DNA from: Nitrosarchaeum sp. | GTDB lineage: Archaea > Thermoproteota > Nitrososphaeria > Nitrososphaerales > Nitrosopumilaceae | Direction: 5' to 3' | DNA: 64,000 bases | NCBI GenBank assembly: GCA_025699025.1 | Contig: JAILWJ010000002.1 | Span: 1-64,000, forward strand | Part shown: in pieces, positions 7,599 to 16,615 of the stretch | Layout: the number at the start of each line of letters is the position of its first letter | Numbering within the stretch: the first letter of the stretch is position 1 | Made by a program: the position numbers and the translations under genes | The notes under the pieces: generated by a model | Told to the model about the DNA's origin: nothing | Seen by the model: only the letters and a program-made list of their open reading frames with translations | Databases searched by the model: none

Positions 7599-9515
7599 AT
7601 GCCACTTGCAGGAATTGAGCTCCGTTATCTTGTGGACCAGATAACAAAAGAGGTTCAAGATTACTATGTCAGCAACATTTATGGAATTACAAAAGACAGC
7701 ATCTTATTCAAATTACACCACACTGAAAAGCCAGATCTATACATGATGATCTCGACTTTTGGTGTATGGCTGACATCTGTAAAGATAGATCAGATGGAGC
7801 CCAACAGATTGCAAAAGAGGCTGCGAAGTGATCTCTTAAGACTGAAATTAAAAAAAATAGAGCAGATAGGCTCTGAAAGAATTGCATATTTTACTTTTGA
7901 AGGTTTTGGCAAAGAACTGATTATTGTGGGGGAATTTTTTGGGGATGGAAATATTTTGCTGTGTAATAACGAAATGAAAATTCTGGCATTACAGCACTCA
8001 ATTGACGTAAGGCACAGAAAGCTAGGAGTTGGGTTGGAGTATGTTCCCCCGCCAACAAGCGGGGTAGATATCTTCAAAATAACTGAATCAAACTTTGAGG
8101 AGTTGAAAACTTCTGATTTAACAGGTGCAAAATGGATTGGAAGGACTTTAGGACTGCCAAAAAAATATGCCGAAGGAATCTTTGAGATTGCCAAAATCGA
8201 TTCAAAAAAGATAGGCAACGACTTTACAAGTCAAGAGATAGAAAAGATCTACAAAACAACCAAAGATATTGTTACAGACGTAATTTCCGGTAATCACGAG
8301 CCAATAATAATTCGCAATGAAAAAACAGAGGTTTTGCCAGTAAATCTGGGAAGAGACGGAGAAAATGTAACCAAAGTCAATAGTTTCATTGAGGGATTGG
8401 ATGTTGTTTTTACAGAAGACATAGTTGCAAAAGGAAAGTCAATCCAGTCCAGCGGCTCAGATAAGAAGATAAAAGATCTTCAAAGTCAGATTGCAGAGCA
8501 AGAAAAGGCAATAGAGACAGTCAAAGAAAAATCAAATTACATAACAAAGGTTGCAAACTCCCTCTATGAGATGGTCTCAAAGGGCATTCTATCAATAGAG
8601 GAACCAAAAGCAAAGGAGATCCTAGAGGGATTGAATGCAAAGATTACAAAAGAGAAAGGCATATCATTTATAGTAATTCATGACCAGAAAATTCAGATAA
8701 ATACCGAATCCTCACTGCAATCAATTGCATCAGTATTGTTCAATGAGGCAAAACGGCAGTCAGGTGCAATAAAATCAATTGAGCAGATCAAAGAAAACAC
8801 CAAAAAGAAATTAGAAAAACTTCAAAACAGAACAGAGTCTGAGAAAAATTCTGTCACAGTTTTGGATATTCGCAAGAAAAACTGGTATGAAAGATACAGA
8901 TGGTTCTTTACTTCAGATGGGTTATTGGCAATCGGCGGACGTGATGCAGCATCAAACTCGGCTGTGGTAAGAAAGCATCTTGGAAAAAACGACAGAATAT
9001 TTCACGGTGAGATTCATGGTTCGCCATTTTTTATTTTAAAAGATGCTGACAATGCGCCAGATTCAAGCATGAACGAAGTGGCTCATGCAACCGCATGCTT
9101 TAGCAGAGCATGGAGAGAAGGATTGTATGGTATGAAGACATACTGGGTTAATCCAGATCAGGTAAAAAAGTCAGCTCCAAGTGGACAGTTTCTTCCAAAA
9201 GGATCATTTACTATTGAAGGAAAGAGAAATTTCATTGGCGTACCATCGCTGAAATTAGCAGTGGGAATTATTCCCCAAGAAGACAGTTATGTTCTAACTT
9301 GTGGGCCACCAGAACCAATAATGAAAAGTTCCGTCTGCTATGCAATAATTGAGCCACACGGCTCAGAAATGGTAGAAACTGCAAAGAAGATCAGAATAGA
9401 GTTTTCCAAGATACGAGAAGAGATTGCAAAGAACATAAACATTGATGACTTTGTGAGGGTTCTTCCGTCAGGACCAAGTCAAATCAAAGAAGTTGGCTTT
9501 GGAGATGCATCATAA
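7599..9515 (+). CDS. rqcH: Ribosome quality control protein RqcH / NEMF homologue
   Basis: About 638 residues. The ATG at 7599 (MPLAGIELRYLV) is preferred over a TTG two codons upstream. NFACT-N covers roughly residues 1-170 with the conserved SIDVRHRKL...YVPPP region. A long coiled-coil middle follows (about 285-330 and 385-415). An NFACT-R domain begins near GLLAIGGRDAASNSAVVRKHL at about 440. RqcH/NEMF proteins bind 60S/50S subunits carrying stalled peptidyl-tRNA and, in bacteria and archaea, recruit tRNA-Ala for C-terminal tailing. The end of the gene overlaps the next ORF by 11 bp, indicating an operon with the Mut7-C and AMMECR1 genes. Confidence 0.93.
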   Translation: MPLAGIELRYLVDQITKEVQDYYVSNIYGITKDSILFKLHHTEKPDLYMMISTFGVWLTSVKIDQMEPNRLQKRLRSDLLRLKLKKIEQIGSERIAYFTFEGFGKELIIVGEFFGDGNILLCNNEMKILALQHSIDVRHRKLGVGLEYVPPPTSGVDIFKITESNFEELKTSDLTGAKWIGRTLGLPKKYAEGIFEIAKIDSKKIGNDFTSQEIEKIYKTTKDIVTDVISGNHEPIIIRNEKTEVLPVNLGRDGENVTKVNSFIEGLDVVFTEDIVAKGKSIQSSGSDKKIKDLQSQIAEQEKAIETVKEKSNYITKVANSLYEMVSKGILSIEEPKAKEILEGLNAKITKEKGISFIVIHDQKIQINTESSLQSIASVLFNEAKRQSGAIKSIEQIKENTKKKLEKLQNRTESEKNSVTVLDIRKKNWYERYRWFFTSDGLLAIGGRDAASNSAVVRKHLGKNDRIFHGEIHGSPFFILKDADNAPDSSMNEVAHATACFSRAWREGLYGMKTYWVNPDQVKKSAPSGQFLPKGSFTIEGKRNFIGVPSLKLAVGIIPQEDSYVLTCGPPEPIMKSSVCYAIIEPHGSEMVETAKKIRIEFSKIREEIAKNINIDDFVRVLPSGPSQIKEVGFGDAS

Positions 9516-9996
9516 AAGTAACATTTTGTTTTTTGTAGATGCAATGCTAGGAAACGTTGCAAGAAAATTAAGATTACTAGGATATGATTCAAAATATTTT
9601 GCAGATATTACTGATGAGGATCTAATCAACGCAGCAAAAGAGGAAAACAGAATAATCATCTCAAGAGATGAGGCTCTTGTCAAAAAATCCCAAAAAATTG
9701 GAATGAGGCCGATATTTATTACCAAAGATGATGAGATGGAACAGTTCTACGAGATACTTGATCATGTTGATTTGGATGTTTTTCAGATTAATGGCAATAC
9801 AGCTAGATGCCCTAAATGCAACTCTACCACCGAGCATATAGACAGGACATCCATAAAAGACATGGTACCCAAAAATGTGTACGAAAAAAATGAAAAGTTT
9901 TGGAAATGCAAAAGATGTAACAAGTTGTACTGGGAAGGCACACATATTAAAAATCTCCAAAAGTTTGCAGGTGAGATAAATGAAAGATTACGATAA
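9505..9996 (+). CDS. Mut7-C RNase-like domain protein with zinc ribbon
   Basis: 163 residues from ATG at 9505, inside the last codons of rqcH. A TTG at 9493 would add four residues. The N-terminal half is a PIN-like Mut7-C fold: FFVDAMLGNVARKLRLLGYD, then IISRDEALVKKS, with the acidic residues expected of the nuclease site. The C-terminal half has two CxxC pairs (CPKC near residue 99, CKRC near residue 135), making a zinc ribbon. Families with this layout are predicted RNases. Coupling to rqcH is consistent with a role in RNA turnover on stalled ribosomes, which is my inference. Its end overlaps the AMMECR1 gene by 17 bp. Confidence 0.88.
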   Translation: MHHKSNILFFVDAMLGNVARKLRLLGYDSKYFADITDEDLINAAKEENRIIISRDEALVKKSQKIGMRPIFITKDDEMEQFYEILDHVDLDVFQINGNTARCPKCNSTTEHIDRTSIKDMVPKNVYEKNEKFWKCKRCNKLYWEGTHIKNLQKFAGEINERLR

Positions 9997-10591
9997 TCTA
10001 ACACAAAAAGACGGAGATATGCTGGTAAAGACTGCGAGAAAAGTTGTTGCAGAGTATCTAAAGACAGGCAAGCAACCAAAACTTGAAAAACAGTTTCAAG
10101 AGGATTTTTCATTCAATTCGGGCGTATTTGTCACACTAAACAGCACGTTGGGGTTGAGAGGATGCATAGGATATCCGCTTCCTGAAAAAAAACTGTACAA
10201 CGCATTAGAGGATGCCGCCATTGCAGCTGCAACAGAAGATCCAAGATTTCCCCCAGTAAAACCAGACGAGCTTGAATCAATTACGTTTGAAGTGACGGTT
10301 TTGACTCCTCCAAAAAAAATTGTGGTAAACAAACCTGATGAATATTTATCAAGGATAAAGGTGGGCAGAGATGGACTCATTGTAAGAAACAGATTCAATT
10401 CTGGATTGCTTTTGCCCCAGGTACCAGTAGAATACAACTGGAATGAAAGAGAGTTTCTAGAGCATACGTGTGAGAAGGCAGGATTGCCAAAAGATTACTG
10501 GAAGAAACAAGATACAGAGGTGCAAAAGTTTGAGGGCATTGTTTTCAAGGAAGAGACACCAAATGGAACCGTTATTCAAGAAGTGTTATAG
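9980..10591 (+). CDS. AMMECR1 domain protein
   Basis: 203 residues covering a complete AMMECR1 domain, including the invariant LRGCIG motif near residue 59 and the AAATEDPRFPPV motif. The fold is conserved from archaea to humans but its reaction is unproven. The archaeal family often sits beside MEMO-type and radical SAM proteins; here it lies last in the rqcH, Mut7-C, AMMECR1 series, overlapping its upstream neighbour by 17 bp. The 3' end overlaps the convergent phosphomevalonate dehydratase small-subunit gene by 20 bp. Cytoplasmic location is expected. Confidence 0.9.
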   Translation: MKDYDNLTQKDGDMLVKTARKVVAEYLKTGKQPKLEKQFQEDFSFNSGVFVTLNSTLGLRGCIGYPLPEKKLYNALEDAAIAAATEDPRFPPVKPDELESITFEVTVLTPPKKIVVNKPDEYLSRIKVGRDGLIVRNRFNSGLLLPQVPVEYNWNEREFLEHTCEKAGLPKDYWKKQDTEVQKFEGIVFKEETPNGTVIQEVL

Positions 10592-10961
10592 GGTCAGAAG
10601 ACTCTGTGTCAATTGATACCTGCTGTCCAGTTTGAAATGACTGAAATTTATCATCATTAATAATTACAAGTGGAATGTTTGCAAGCGCACATCCTGTTGC
10701 CACAGTTAGATCCGCCTTTTGGCAAACCATTGCAAGTGGTGCGGATTCATTTGATTTTACAGAGTAAATTGTGTATGCGCCAACACTGCTTCCCACGCCG
10801 GAAGGAAAGACCAAGATGGTGTCCTTGATGGATTTGTTGTATAGCTCGTGGTGCTTGTCGCTAATTATGCCAGTTTTTTTGTCAACTGTTCCTAAAAAAT
10901 TAATTGGATCATTCGATTTTAGGACAGTTCCTCTAGCTTTTCCTTTAACTAGAATCTTCAT
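10572..10961 (-). CDS. Phosphomevalonate dehydratase small subunit (aconitase X swivel domain, DUF126)
   Basis: 129 residues. The swivelling-domain features are KGKARGTVLKSNDPINFLG at the N-terminus and VFPSGVGSSVGAYTIY near residue 52, typical of DUF126. With the large subunit directly upstream (ATGA overlap at 10958-10961) it forms archaeal aconitase X. This enzyme dehydrates (R)-5-phosphomevalonate to trans-anhydromevalonate 5-phosphate in the modified mevalonate pathway to isoprenoid lipids. The tight overlap implies equimolar translation of the pair. Confidence 0.92.
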   Translation of the reverse strand: MKILVKGKARGTVLKSNDPINFLGTVDKKTGIISDKHHELYNKSIKDTILVFPSGVGSSVGAYTIYSVKSNESAPLAMVCQKADLTVATGCALANIPLVIINDDKFQSFQTGQQVSIDTESSDPITLLE

Positions 10962-12112
10962 CGTGTTTCATCTTCAATTATTTGCAGAAGAGGCTTTAGG
11001 TTGACACCGACGCCGTTTGAATTCTTGAGATAGAACGCGCCTTTGATGCTGTTTGTAGTTACTGCATCAACATCATCTTTGTTAATCAGCGGGGTAAGAC
11101 ATGTACAGCAGTCAGAAAGAATTTCACATCCTGCCCTTTCAAGCTCGTTTGTATAACCTATTTTTTGTGCCTGTTCTTTGACAGTTCTTGGACAGAATAT
11201 CATGCACCGTTTCTTAAAAGAACGGCCTTTGAGTTTGTGTGTGAGATCAGATATTTCCTCCAGTCCCAGCTGCGGACTGCCAAGTGTGATCAGATCTCCT
11301 TTTTCAGATGTGTTTAGCTCATCATGAACATTTTGCATTTCTTTATTATCAAAGTCAACTTTTTCACATCCAGGATCTCCATCGCCAAAGTTAAATTTTG
11401 CACAGGTACCTGATGTTCCCATTCCTCCGCACAATGCCTTGCAGCTGCGTCTGTCCATCTCTCCAATCCCTGAAATGTTTACAGAGTTGTCACCAACTTT
11501 TCCCGCAAAGAAACCCAACATGCCATATGTCAGCTCATTTGGGTTGTCCACCTTCATTCTAATTGTGACATTTGGAGTGTCATCTTTTCGTAATGAAGAG
11601 TAGGGGCTTTTCCCAGTTATTGCACTTGCAAGTGCACTAAATGCGCTTTCCTTGTTTGTTTTTAGATTATCAAAAGAGTTTGCATGGATTGCAGCATTGC
11701 TTTCTGCAAAAGATACCTGAGTTCCTTCTTTTGGGATATCAAAGATCTCATATGGAATGCATGAAAATGACGGAGTGACTCCCATTGTTTCATATGAATT
11801 TTTAATTGATAGCTGTTTTGTGATGAAATTATCATCTAGTCCGTAATTTGATACATTATCAATATCAAATCCCATTGGATTGAGTGTGGTCCTGACCTTG
11901 ACTCTGGCGTCTTTGCTTATTTTTGAGAGAAACTCCTCTCCAGCATCACCAATGGTGTTATAGTTTACGCCTGAAAGATGAGCCCATTCTATTGGAATTA
12001 GCTTCTCAGCATCAGTTGCCTCGCCTGTTGCAACAAGTATTCTGTATGCCATCTGTAGAATCTCGCCTTGCTCGCCTTTGAGCGCAGATTCTTCTTCCTT
12101 TGTTAATTCCAA
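10958..12112 (-). CDS. Phosphomevalonate dehydratase large subunit (aconitase X catalytic, DUF521)
   Basis: 385 residues from TTG at 12112 (LELTKEEESALKGEQGEI). The frame is open to 12187 but the longer form would run into the divergent nth gene, so the TTG is preferred. DUF521 features include GEATDAEKLIPIEWAHLSGV, cysteines in CKALCGGMGTSGTCAKF (about 250-265) and DCCTCLTPL (about 340), which can supply the Fe-S cluster and active site. With the small subunit it catalyses the dehydration step of the archaeal mevalonate pathway. It shares a short intergenic promoter region with nth. Confidence 0.9.
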   Translation of the reverse strand: MELTKEEESALKGEQGEILQMAYRILVATGEATDAEKLIPIEWAHLSGVNYNTIGDAGEEFLSKISKDARVKVRTTLNPMGFDIDNVSNYGLDDNFITKQLSIKNSYETMGVTPSFSCIPYEIFDIPKEGTQVSFAESNAAIHANSFDNLKTNKESAFSALASAITGKSPYSSLRKDDTPNVTIRMKVDNPNELTYGMLGFFAGKVGDNSVNISGIGEMDRRSCKALCGGMGTSGTCAKFNFGDGDPGCEKVDFDNKEMQNVHDELNTSEKGDLITLGSPQLGLEEISDLTHKLKGRSFKKRCMIFCPRTVKEQAQKIGYTNELERAGCEILSDCCTCLTPLINKDDVDAVTTNSIKGAFYLKNSNGVGVNLKPLLQIIEDETR

Positions 12113-12160
12113 CAGTTGGAGTTGTGTTATTACAGATATAATACTTGTACGTAAAAACAG

Positions 12161-12820
12161 ATGCAGATGGAGAAAATTCTTCGCCAAATGATGGATACTA
12201 TGAATTCCGTAAAACCTCCCAGAATGACCGCGTTAAGAGAACTACACGAGGCAGAGACAGGAGGTCCGTTTAGTATATTGATTGGAACAATTTTGTCTGC
12301 CAGAACTAAAGATGAAAGTACAACCAAAGTTGTCAAAGCATTATTTGCAAAATACAAGAATGCAAAAGAATTAGCAAATGCAAAACTGAGGGATGTAGAG
12401 AAGATAATAAGACCAATTGGATTCTATCATGTCAAATCAAAAAGAATCATCGAAGTTGCAAAGATCATAGATTCAAAATACAGGGGAAAAGTACCCGATG
12501 ATTTAGATGAACTAGTCGAACTGCCGGGAGTAGGAAGAAAAACTGCAAACTGTGTTTTGGTATATGCATACGACAAGCCAGCCATACCAGTTGACATTCA
12601 TGTACATAGAATTTCAAACAGATTAGGTTTGGTAGAAACAAAAACACCTGAAGATACGGAGCAGGAGCTGATGAAGAAGATTCCAAAAAAATACTGGATT
12701 GAGATTAATGATACGTTTGTAATGTATGGCCAAAACATTTGCAAGCCGGTATCGCCAATGTGCAATGTTTGCAAGATAAACAAAGTCTGCAAGTTTTATA
12801 AAACTAGGAACGCCTCTTAG
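12161..12820 (+). CDS. nth: Endonuclease III, DNA glycosylase/AP lyase
   Basis: 219 residues. The helix-hairpin-helix LPGVGRKTANCVL begins near residue 121 and contains the catalytic Lys. The catalytic Asp follows in VDIHVHRISNRL near residue 144. A 4Fe-4S site is complete at the C-terminus with spacing C-x6-C-x2-C-x5-C (from about residue 193 to 210). The enzyme removes oxidised pyrimidines and cleaves the abasic strand in base excision repair. A second in-frame ATG occurs two codons in. The 3' end overlaps a convergent membrane-protein gene by 17 bp. Confidence 0.95.
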   Translation: MQMEKILRQMMDTMNSVKPPRMTALRELHEAETGGPFSILIGTILSARTKDESTTKVVKALFAKYKNAKELANAKLRDVEKIIRPIGFYHVKSKRIIEVAKIIDSKYRGKVPDDLDELVELPGVGRKTANCVLVYAYDKPAIPVDIHVHRISNRLGLVETKTPEDTEQELMKKIPKKYWIEINDTFVMYGQNICKPVSPMCNVCKINKVCKFYKTRNAS

Positions 12821-13484
12821 TCAGATACAATATTCCAACAAGCGCTCCGACTCCTGCTGCCACATAAAATGGAAATAATGCAAATGCATTCTTTGACGGA
12901 TCCCCTGAAAGAAATTCAACTGTCATGCTTCCAGAGTTGACTGCAGGGGGATCAGAATAGCTCTCCATCCCGTGCACAGAGTAGGAATCAAATGCAAATT
13001 TGCCAATGTCTAGATTAGTCACAACAATTCTTGCACCATTGTTTACAGTCAGGCCTGCTCTATCAGTATAAGATGCAATGACTTTTGCAGCAGGGAACCA
13101 ACCACGCTCAAGATCACGGTGAACTACAATGTATCCCTCTTTTTCAGTCTGGACTGCCACCCAGAACTTTTCATCAGGCTTGGCACCCATGCCAATCTCT
13201 ATGAACAAATTCGGATCTTCGATATTGTATATTTTCAAAACTGCATTTCCGCTTGGGTTTGCGTAAAGTAGATTGTTGTCAATTGTTGCCTGCCAGCTCA
13301 CCTCGTGTACTTTGTCCATTTTGACAACGACTGCGTCCCTTGAGATCTTGTTGAATTCCTCTGCAGGTATTTCTATAGTATCAATGAGTAATGACGGATT
13401 TTTTAGCTCCTGAGCAAAAGCTGGTGAGATAAAAAATCCAGTGATAAAAAATAAAACAACTAGATGCTTCACAAGCAAAGTCAC
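12804..13484 (-). CDS. Exported membrane-anchored protein of unknown function
   Basis: 226 residues. The signal peptide ends near residue 24 (PAFAQELK). The exterior domain is mostly beta and about 175 residues long, with no cysteines seen. A C-terminal transmembrane helix (about 203-221, FPFYVAAGVGALVGILYLT) ends in KRRS, giving an outside domain with a short basic cytoplasmic tail. I recognise no family. It lies downstream of the sulfate-assimilation genes on the same strand (18 bp after sat), which may mean co-transcription, but its content does not suggest a sulfur role. Confidence 0.65.
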   Translation of the reverse strand: MTLLVKHLVVLFFITGFFISPAFAQELKNPSLLIDTIEIPAEEFNKISRDAVVVKMDKVHEVSWQATIDNNLLYANPSGNAVLKIYNIEDPNLFIEIGMGAKPDEKFWVAVQTEKEGYIVVHRDLERGWFPAAKVIASYTDRAGLTVNNGARIVVTNLDIGKFAFDSYSVHGMESYSDPPAVNSGSMTVEFLSGDPSKNAFALFPFYVAAGVGALVGILYLTKRRS

Positions 13485-13502
13485 GTCAGAGTGAATAAAT
13501 AT

Positions 13503-14645
13503 CTAATCAACAAAAGGATTTGGATAATCAAGGATTACCTTTGAGACTTCAGGTCTTAGGATAAACTCAGATGGTGCTTGTCCATTTTGAATCATTTCAC
13601 GCAGTTTTGTACCGCTGATCTGCTCTTTTGTATTATCATCATGTGGGCATGCTTTGGGATTTGTGTATGTTAGGCACTTTCTACAGTAAAAGAATGCAGG
13701 AAAGAATACCGGCGCAATCTCAAGCTCTGGATAGTCAGAGAATATTTTTTGTGCTGCAAACGGATCATAAAAGTTTCCGACACCGGCATGATCTCGCCCT
13801 ATGATGATGTGTGTGCATCCATAGTTTTGTCTCATTATTGCATGGTGTATTGCTTCTTTGGGACCGGCATACTTCATTTCTGTATGCAGTGTTCCCAGTT
13901 GGCATCTATTTTGAGGGTAATAGTGTTTGATCATTGTTTCATAGGATTTTACAATTACTTCATCAACAAAGTCGCCAGACTTTTTCTTTCCAATTATTGG
14001 ATTCACAAATACGCCGTCCCTTGTTGTAATTGATGTTTTTTGGAGCATTTCGTGCGCCACATGTGGTGGATTTCTGGTTTGAAATGCAACTATTGTCTTC
14101 CATCCCGCTTTTGAGAATGCCTCTCTTGTTTGCAATGGAGACAACCTGTATTTTCTGATTTCAGTCTCAGGCGGTCTTTGGATAAAATCAATTTTCCCGC
14201 CTACAAGATGATCTTGCATGGAGAATGTTTTTGCAACACCAGGATGCGACGAGTCAGTTGTTCCATAGATTCCTTTTGCGGTGTTTTCTTTATCAAAGGT
14301 AAATGTCTCCTCTACATGCAAAATCGCAACGCCTACTCCTTCTGGGGTTTTTAGCAAAACATCACCAGATTCCTTGAGTTTGGAAGCGGTTTGAGCATCA
14401 ACATCCAATACTATTGGAATGGTCCATGCCAAGTCATTTGACAGCCTGCCTTTGGAAACAACGCTTTCAAAGTCTTGTTTGTCCAAAAATCCCTCAAGCG
14501 GGCTAAAAATTCCGTCGGCAATGTTTTCAACATCATTTGCAAGGTCTTCAGAAATTGTAATAGAGTGTAATCCGGTTGGGTCTGTCTTTTTCATTTTATT
14601 TACAAGGCTTCCCCCATGTGGTTTGATCGCCGAGTTTTCAGGCAT
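13503..14645 (-). CDS. sat: Sulfate adenylyltransferase (ATP sulfurylase)
   Basis: 380 residues. ATP sulfurylase signatures are present: [16 protein letters not shown] near residue 188 (with the QxRN and HxxH elements) and [16 protein letters not shown] near residue 276. A CRKC...CPHD cysteine set near residue 310 could bind zinc, as in other single-domain archaeal forms. The enzyme makes APS and pyrophosphate from ATP and sulfate. It lies three bases downstream of the APS reductase gene on the minus strand, so the two form an operon that feeds sulfite to cysteine synthesis. An APS kinase is encoded separately at 32540. Confidence 0.95.
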   Translation of the reverse strand: MPENSAIKPHGGSLVNKMKKTDPTGLHSITISEDLANDVENIADGIFSPLEGFLDKQDFESVVSKGRLSNDLAWTIPIVLDVDAQTASKLKESGDVLLKTPEGVGVAILHVEETFTFDKENTAKGIYGTTDSSHPGVAKTFSMQDHLVGGKIDFIQRPPETEIRKYRLSPLQTREAFSKAGWKTIVAFQTRNPPHVAHEMLQKTSITTRDGVFVNPIIGKKKSGDFVDEVIVKSYETMIKHYYPQNRCQLGTLHTEMKYAGPKEAIHHAIMRQNYGCTHIIIGRDHAGVGNFYDPFAAQKIFSDYPELEIAPVFFPAFFYCRKCLTYTNPKACPHDDNTKEQISGTKLREMIQNGQAPSEFILRPEVSKVILDYPNPFVD

Positions 14646-14648
14646 ACG

Positions 14649-15374
14649 CTAATCCAGCCTTTTACGCTCTATATGAAGGCCACATTCTTTATGCTCTCCT
14701 TGCTCCCACCACCAGCGGCCAGATCTGAGGTCTTCACCTGGTTTGATCGATCTCGTACAAGGCTCACACCCAATACTTGGATAGCCTTTGTCCAACAGGC
14801 TGTTGTAAGGAAGATTATTCTTTTTGATATAGTCTTGAACGTCATCCCAAGTCCAATCAATAATTGGATTAATCTTTAAAATTCCACCATGTCCGTGATC
14901 AATTTGAAAAATACTGGCATCTTTTCTAACCTCAGTCTGATCTCTTCGTAACCCTGTAATCCACCCATCCAACGTACTTAGCATTCTATTGATTGGATGA
15001 ACTTTACGTATCTCACAGCACAGTTTTCTGTTTTCAACGCTTTCGTAGAACAGATTCATTCCTTTTTCCCTAACCATGTCCTCGACTTCTTTGGTGTCGG
15101 GGAATAATACCTCGATTGAAATGTTGTATTTTTTTCTCACAACATCCATGATATCATAGGTCTCTTGTGGCAATCTGCCAGTATCTAGTGTAAAGAACCT
15201 AAATTTTGGATTGATTTTTAACATTATATCCATTATTGCCGCATCTTCGGCTCCAAAACTAGATGCCTTGGCTACTCTTGGATGAAGGTTATCAGATGCC
15301 CATTGCAGAGCTTCTTCGGCAGTTTTTATTTTTGCATTAAGTTCATCTACTTGTTCCTGAGTGTATCTGGTCAC
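14649..15374 (-). CDS. cysH: Adenylyl-sulfate (APS) reductase, thioredoxin-type with Fe-S cluster
   Basis: 242 residues from GTG at 15374 (VTRYTQEQVDELN). A longer frame to 15491 runs through the divergent gene and is rejected. The PAPS-reductase fold shows ASSFGAEDAAIMD. The cysteines CC (near residue 119) and CEPC (near residue 201) form the CC...CxxC site for a 4Fe-4S cluster, which is diagnostic of enzymes that use APS rather than PAPS. The catalytic Cys is in ECGLH at the C-terminus. It converts APS to sulfite and AMP with thioredoxin, and sits directly upstream of sat. Confidence 0.92.
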   Translation of the reverse strand: MTRYTQEQVDELNAKIKTAEEALQWASDNLHPRVAKASSFGAEDAAIMDIMLKINPKFRFFTLDTGRLPQETYDIMDVVRKKYNISIEVLFPDTKEVEDMVREKGMNLFYESVENRKLCCEIRKVHPINRMLSTLDGWITGLRRDQTEVRKDASIFQIDHGHGGILKINPIIDWTWDDVQDYIKKNNLPYNSLLDKGYPSIGCEPCTRSIKPGEDLRSGRWWWEQGEHKECGLHIERKRLD

Positions 15375-15457
15375 AAAAAGAATTAAACGATTTGTTTTAT
15401 ATTGATTACCCGAGTTTAATCCTAAATTATAAACAAGTGTGTTTGAAAAAAGAGAAT

Positions 15458-16585
15458 ATGAATGAGATTTCTTATGTAGTAGTTTTTCCAAACGACTTTT
15501 CTAAAAACAAAATTTCTCAGTTAATAGACAACATTAAAAAAATTCTAAAAATAAAAGATCAGAAATTCAGCTCCGTAAAGCGTGACGGAGATGTGATTTT
15601 AATTGATGCTAATGATCCCGTGTTTGCATCTTCGGCAGTAAATTTGCTTTTTGGAGTCAAAAAAGTTGCAATTGCAAGACAGATTAAGAACAATTTTGAG
15701 GAAATTGTTTCAGAGATCACTTCGGTAGGAGGAAATCTACTTCTGAAGGGAGAAAGGTTTCTTGTCAAAGTTGAAGGTGAGTCTAAAGGGTTCTTTACAA
15801 AAGACGTAGAACTTGCAGCAACATCATCAATTATAGAAAAAAAGTCAAGCATGGATGCAAAGCCTGGAACAGAAGAAGACTATGATAAGATGTTGTACAC
15901 ATATCTAACAAAAAACAATGCATATGTTTGTATTTTTTCAGATAAGGGATTGGGAGGAATTCCACTACTTTCAGAGAATCAAAATACAATTTGTGCCGTA
16001 TATGATGAGATTTCTGCAATTTCTTGTTTTGAAACGATAAAGCAGGGGTTTAATACAAAAATTATCGTCTGCTACAGGCAAAAGTCAGAGTTGATGAATT
16101 TGGCAAAGATGCTCAATCACATTATTCCTAGATTGGTAAAACGTGAAATTGAGCTTGAGTTTTTTCATATCAGAGTCATGGGCTCGGGTACCAAGAGTCA
16201 TCTAGCATTTGTAAATTCTGTTTTAGAAGTCATGATATGCATATCCAAAGAAAAAAAGACAAGCTACATATCAATTGCAGTGTCTCCGCTTTTGTTTTCA
16301 TCAGACTTTATAGACAGATCAATAAAGCATGTGTTTGAAAACGGATTGATTCCTGTTCTTCCAATGAGCGGCATAGATGACAGACTGTTTAGTGATGCAA
16401 AAGAGATCGGACTGGAAAAAAACATTCAAAAAATAAAAAAATCAATCTCCATTAAGGCAAATCAAATGCCAAGTTCTTCGTCAAAGATCGTAAACGAGTC
16501 CATCAGATCAAAAAAAGTTGTTACCATCAAAGTAGGACCAAATAATGTTCATGACATACTTGATTCACTTGATGAGGATCACTGA
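15458..16585 (+). CDS. THUMP/ThiI-like protein without a visible PP-loop
   Basis: 375 residues from ATG at 15458. An upstream ATG at 15392 is less likely, since the first ~22 codons resemble a leader. Residues about 60-130 resemble the NFLD/THUMP region of ThiI (NLLFGVKKVAIARQ, FLVKVEGESKGFFTKDVELAATSSII). The second half looks like a ThiI-type alpha/beta domain. The SGGxDS pyrophosphatase loop that activates tRNA U8 in true ThiI is not present; the equivalent area reads AVYDEISAISCFE. It may bind RNA without adenylating it. It is divergent from cysH, which hints at sulfur-linked regulation, though this is only contextual. Confidence 0.65.
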   Translation: MNEISYVVVFPNDFSKNKISQLIDNIKKILKIKDQKFSSVKRDGDVILIDANDPVFASSAVNLLFGVKKVAIARQIKNNFEEIVSEITSVGGNLLLKGERFLVKVEGESKGFFTKDVELAATSSIIEKKSSMDAKPGTEEDYDKMLYTYLTKNNAYVCIFSDKGLGGIPLLSENQNTICAVYDEISAISCFETIKQGFNTKIIVCYRQKSELMNLAKMLNHIIPRLVKREIELEFFHIRVMGSGTKSHLAFVNSVLEVMICISKEKKTSYISIAVSPLLFSSDFIDRSIKHVFENGLIPVLPMSGIDDRLFSDAKEIGLEKNIQKIKKSISIKANQMPSSSSKIVNESIRSKKVVTIKVGPNNVHDILDSLDEDH

Positions 16586-16615
16586 GAATTTAAACAGCAT
16601 TTACAGGCTTGATTT

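Noticed and set aside
12113-12187. Longer form of the phosphomevalonate dehydratase large subunit
   Set aside because: It would overlap the start of nth and adds residues not expected for DUF521; TTG at 12112 is preferred.
14649-15491. Longer form of the APS reductase starting at 15491
   Set aside because: The extension has no family similarity and overlaps the divergent ThiI-like gene; the GTG at 15374 gives a normal N-terminus.
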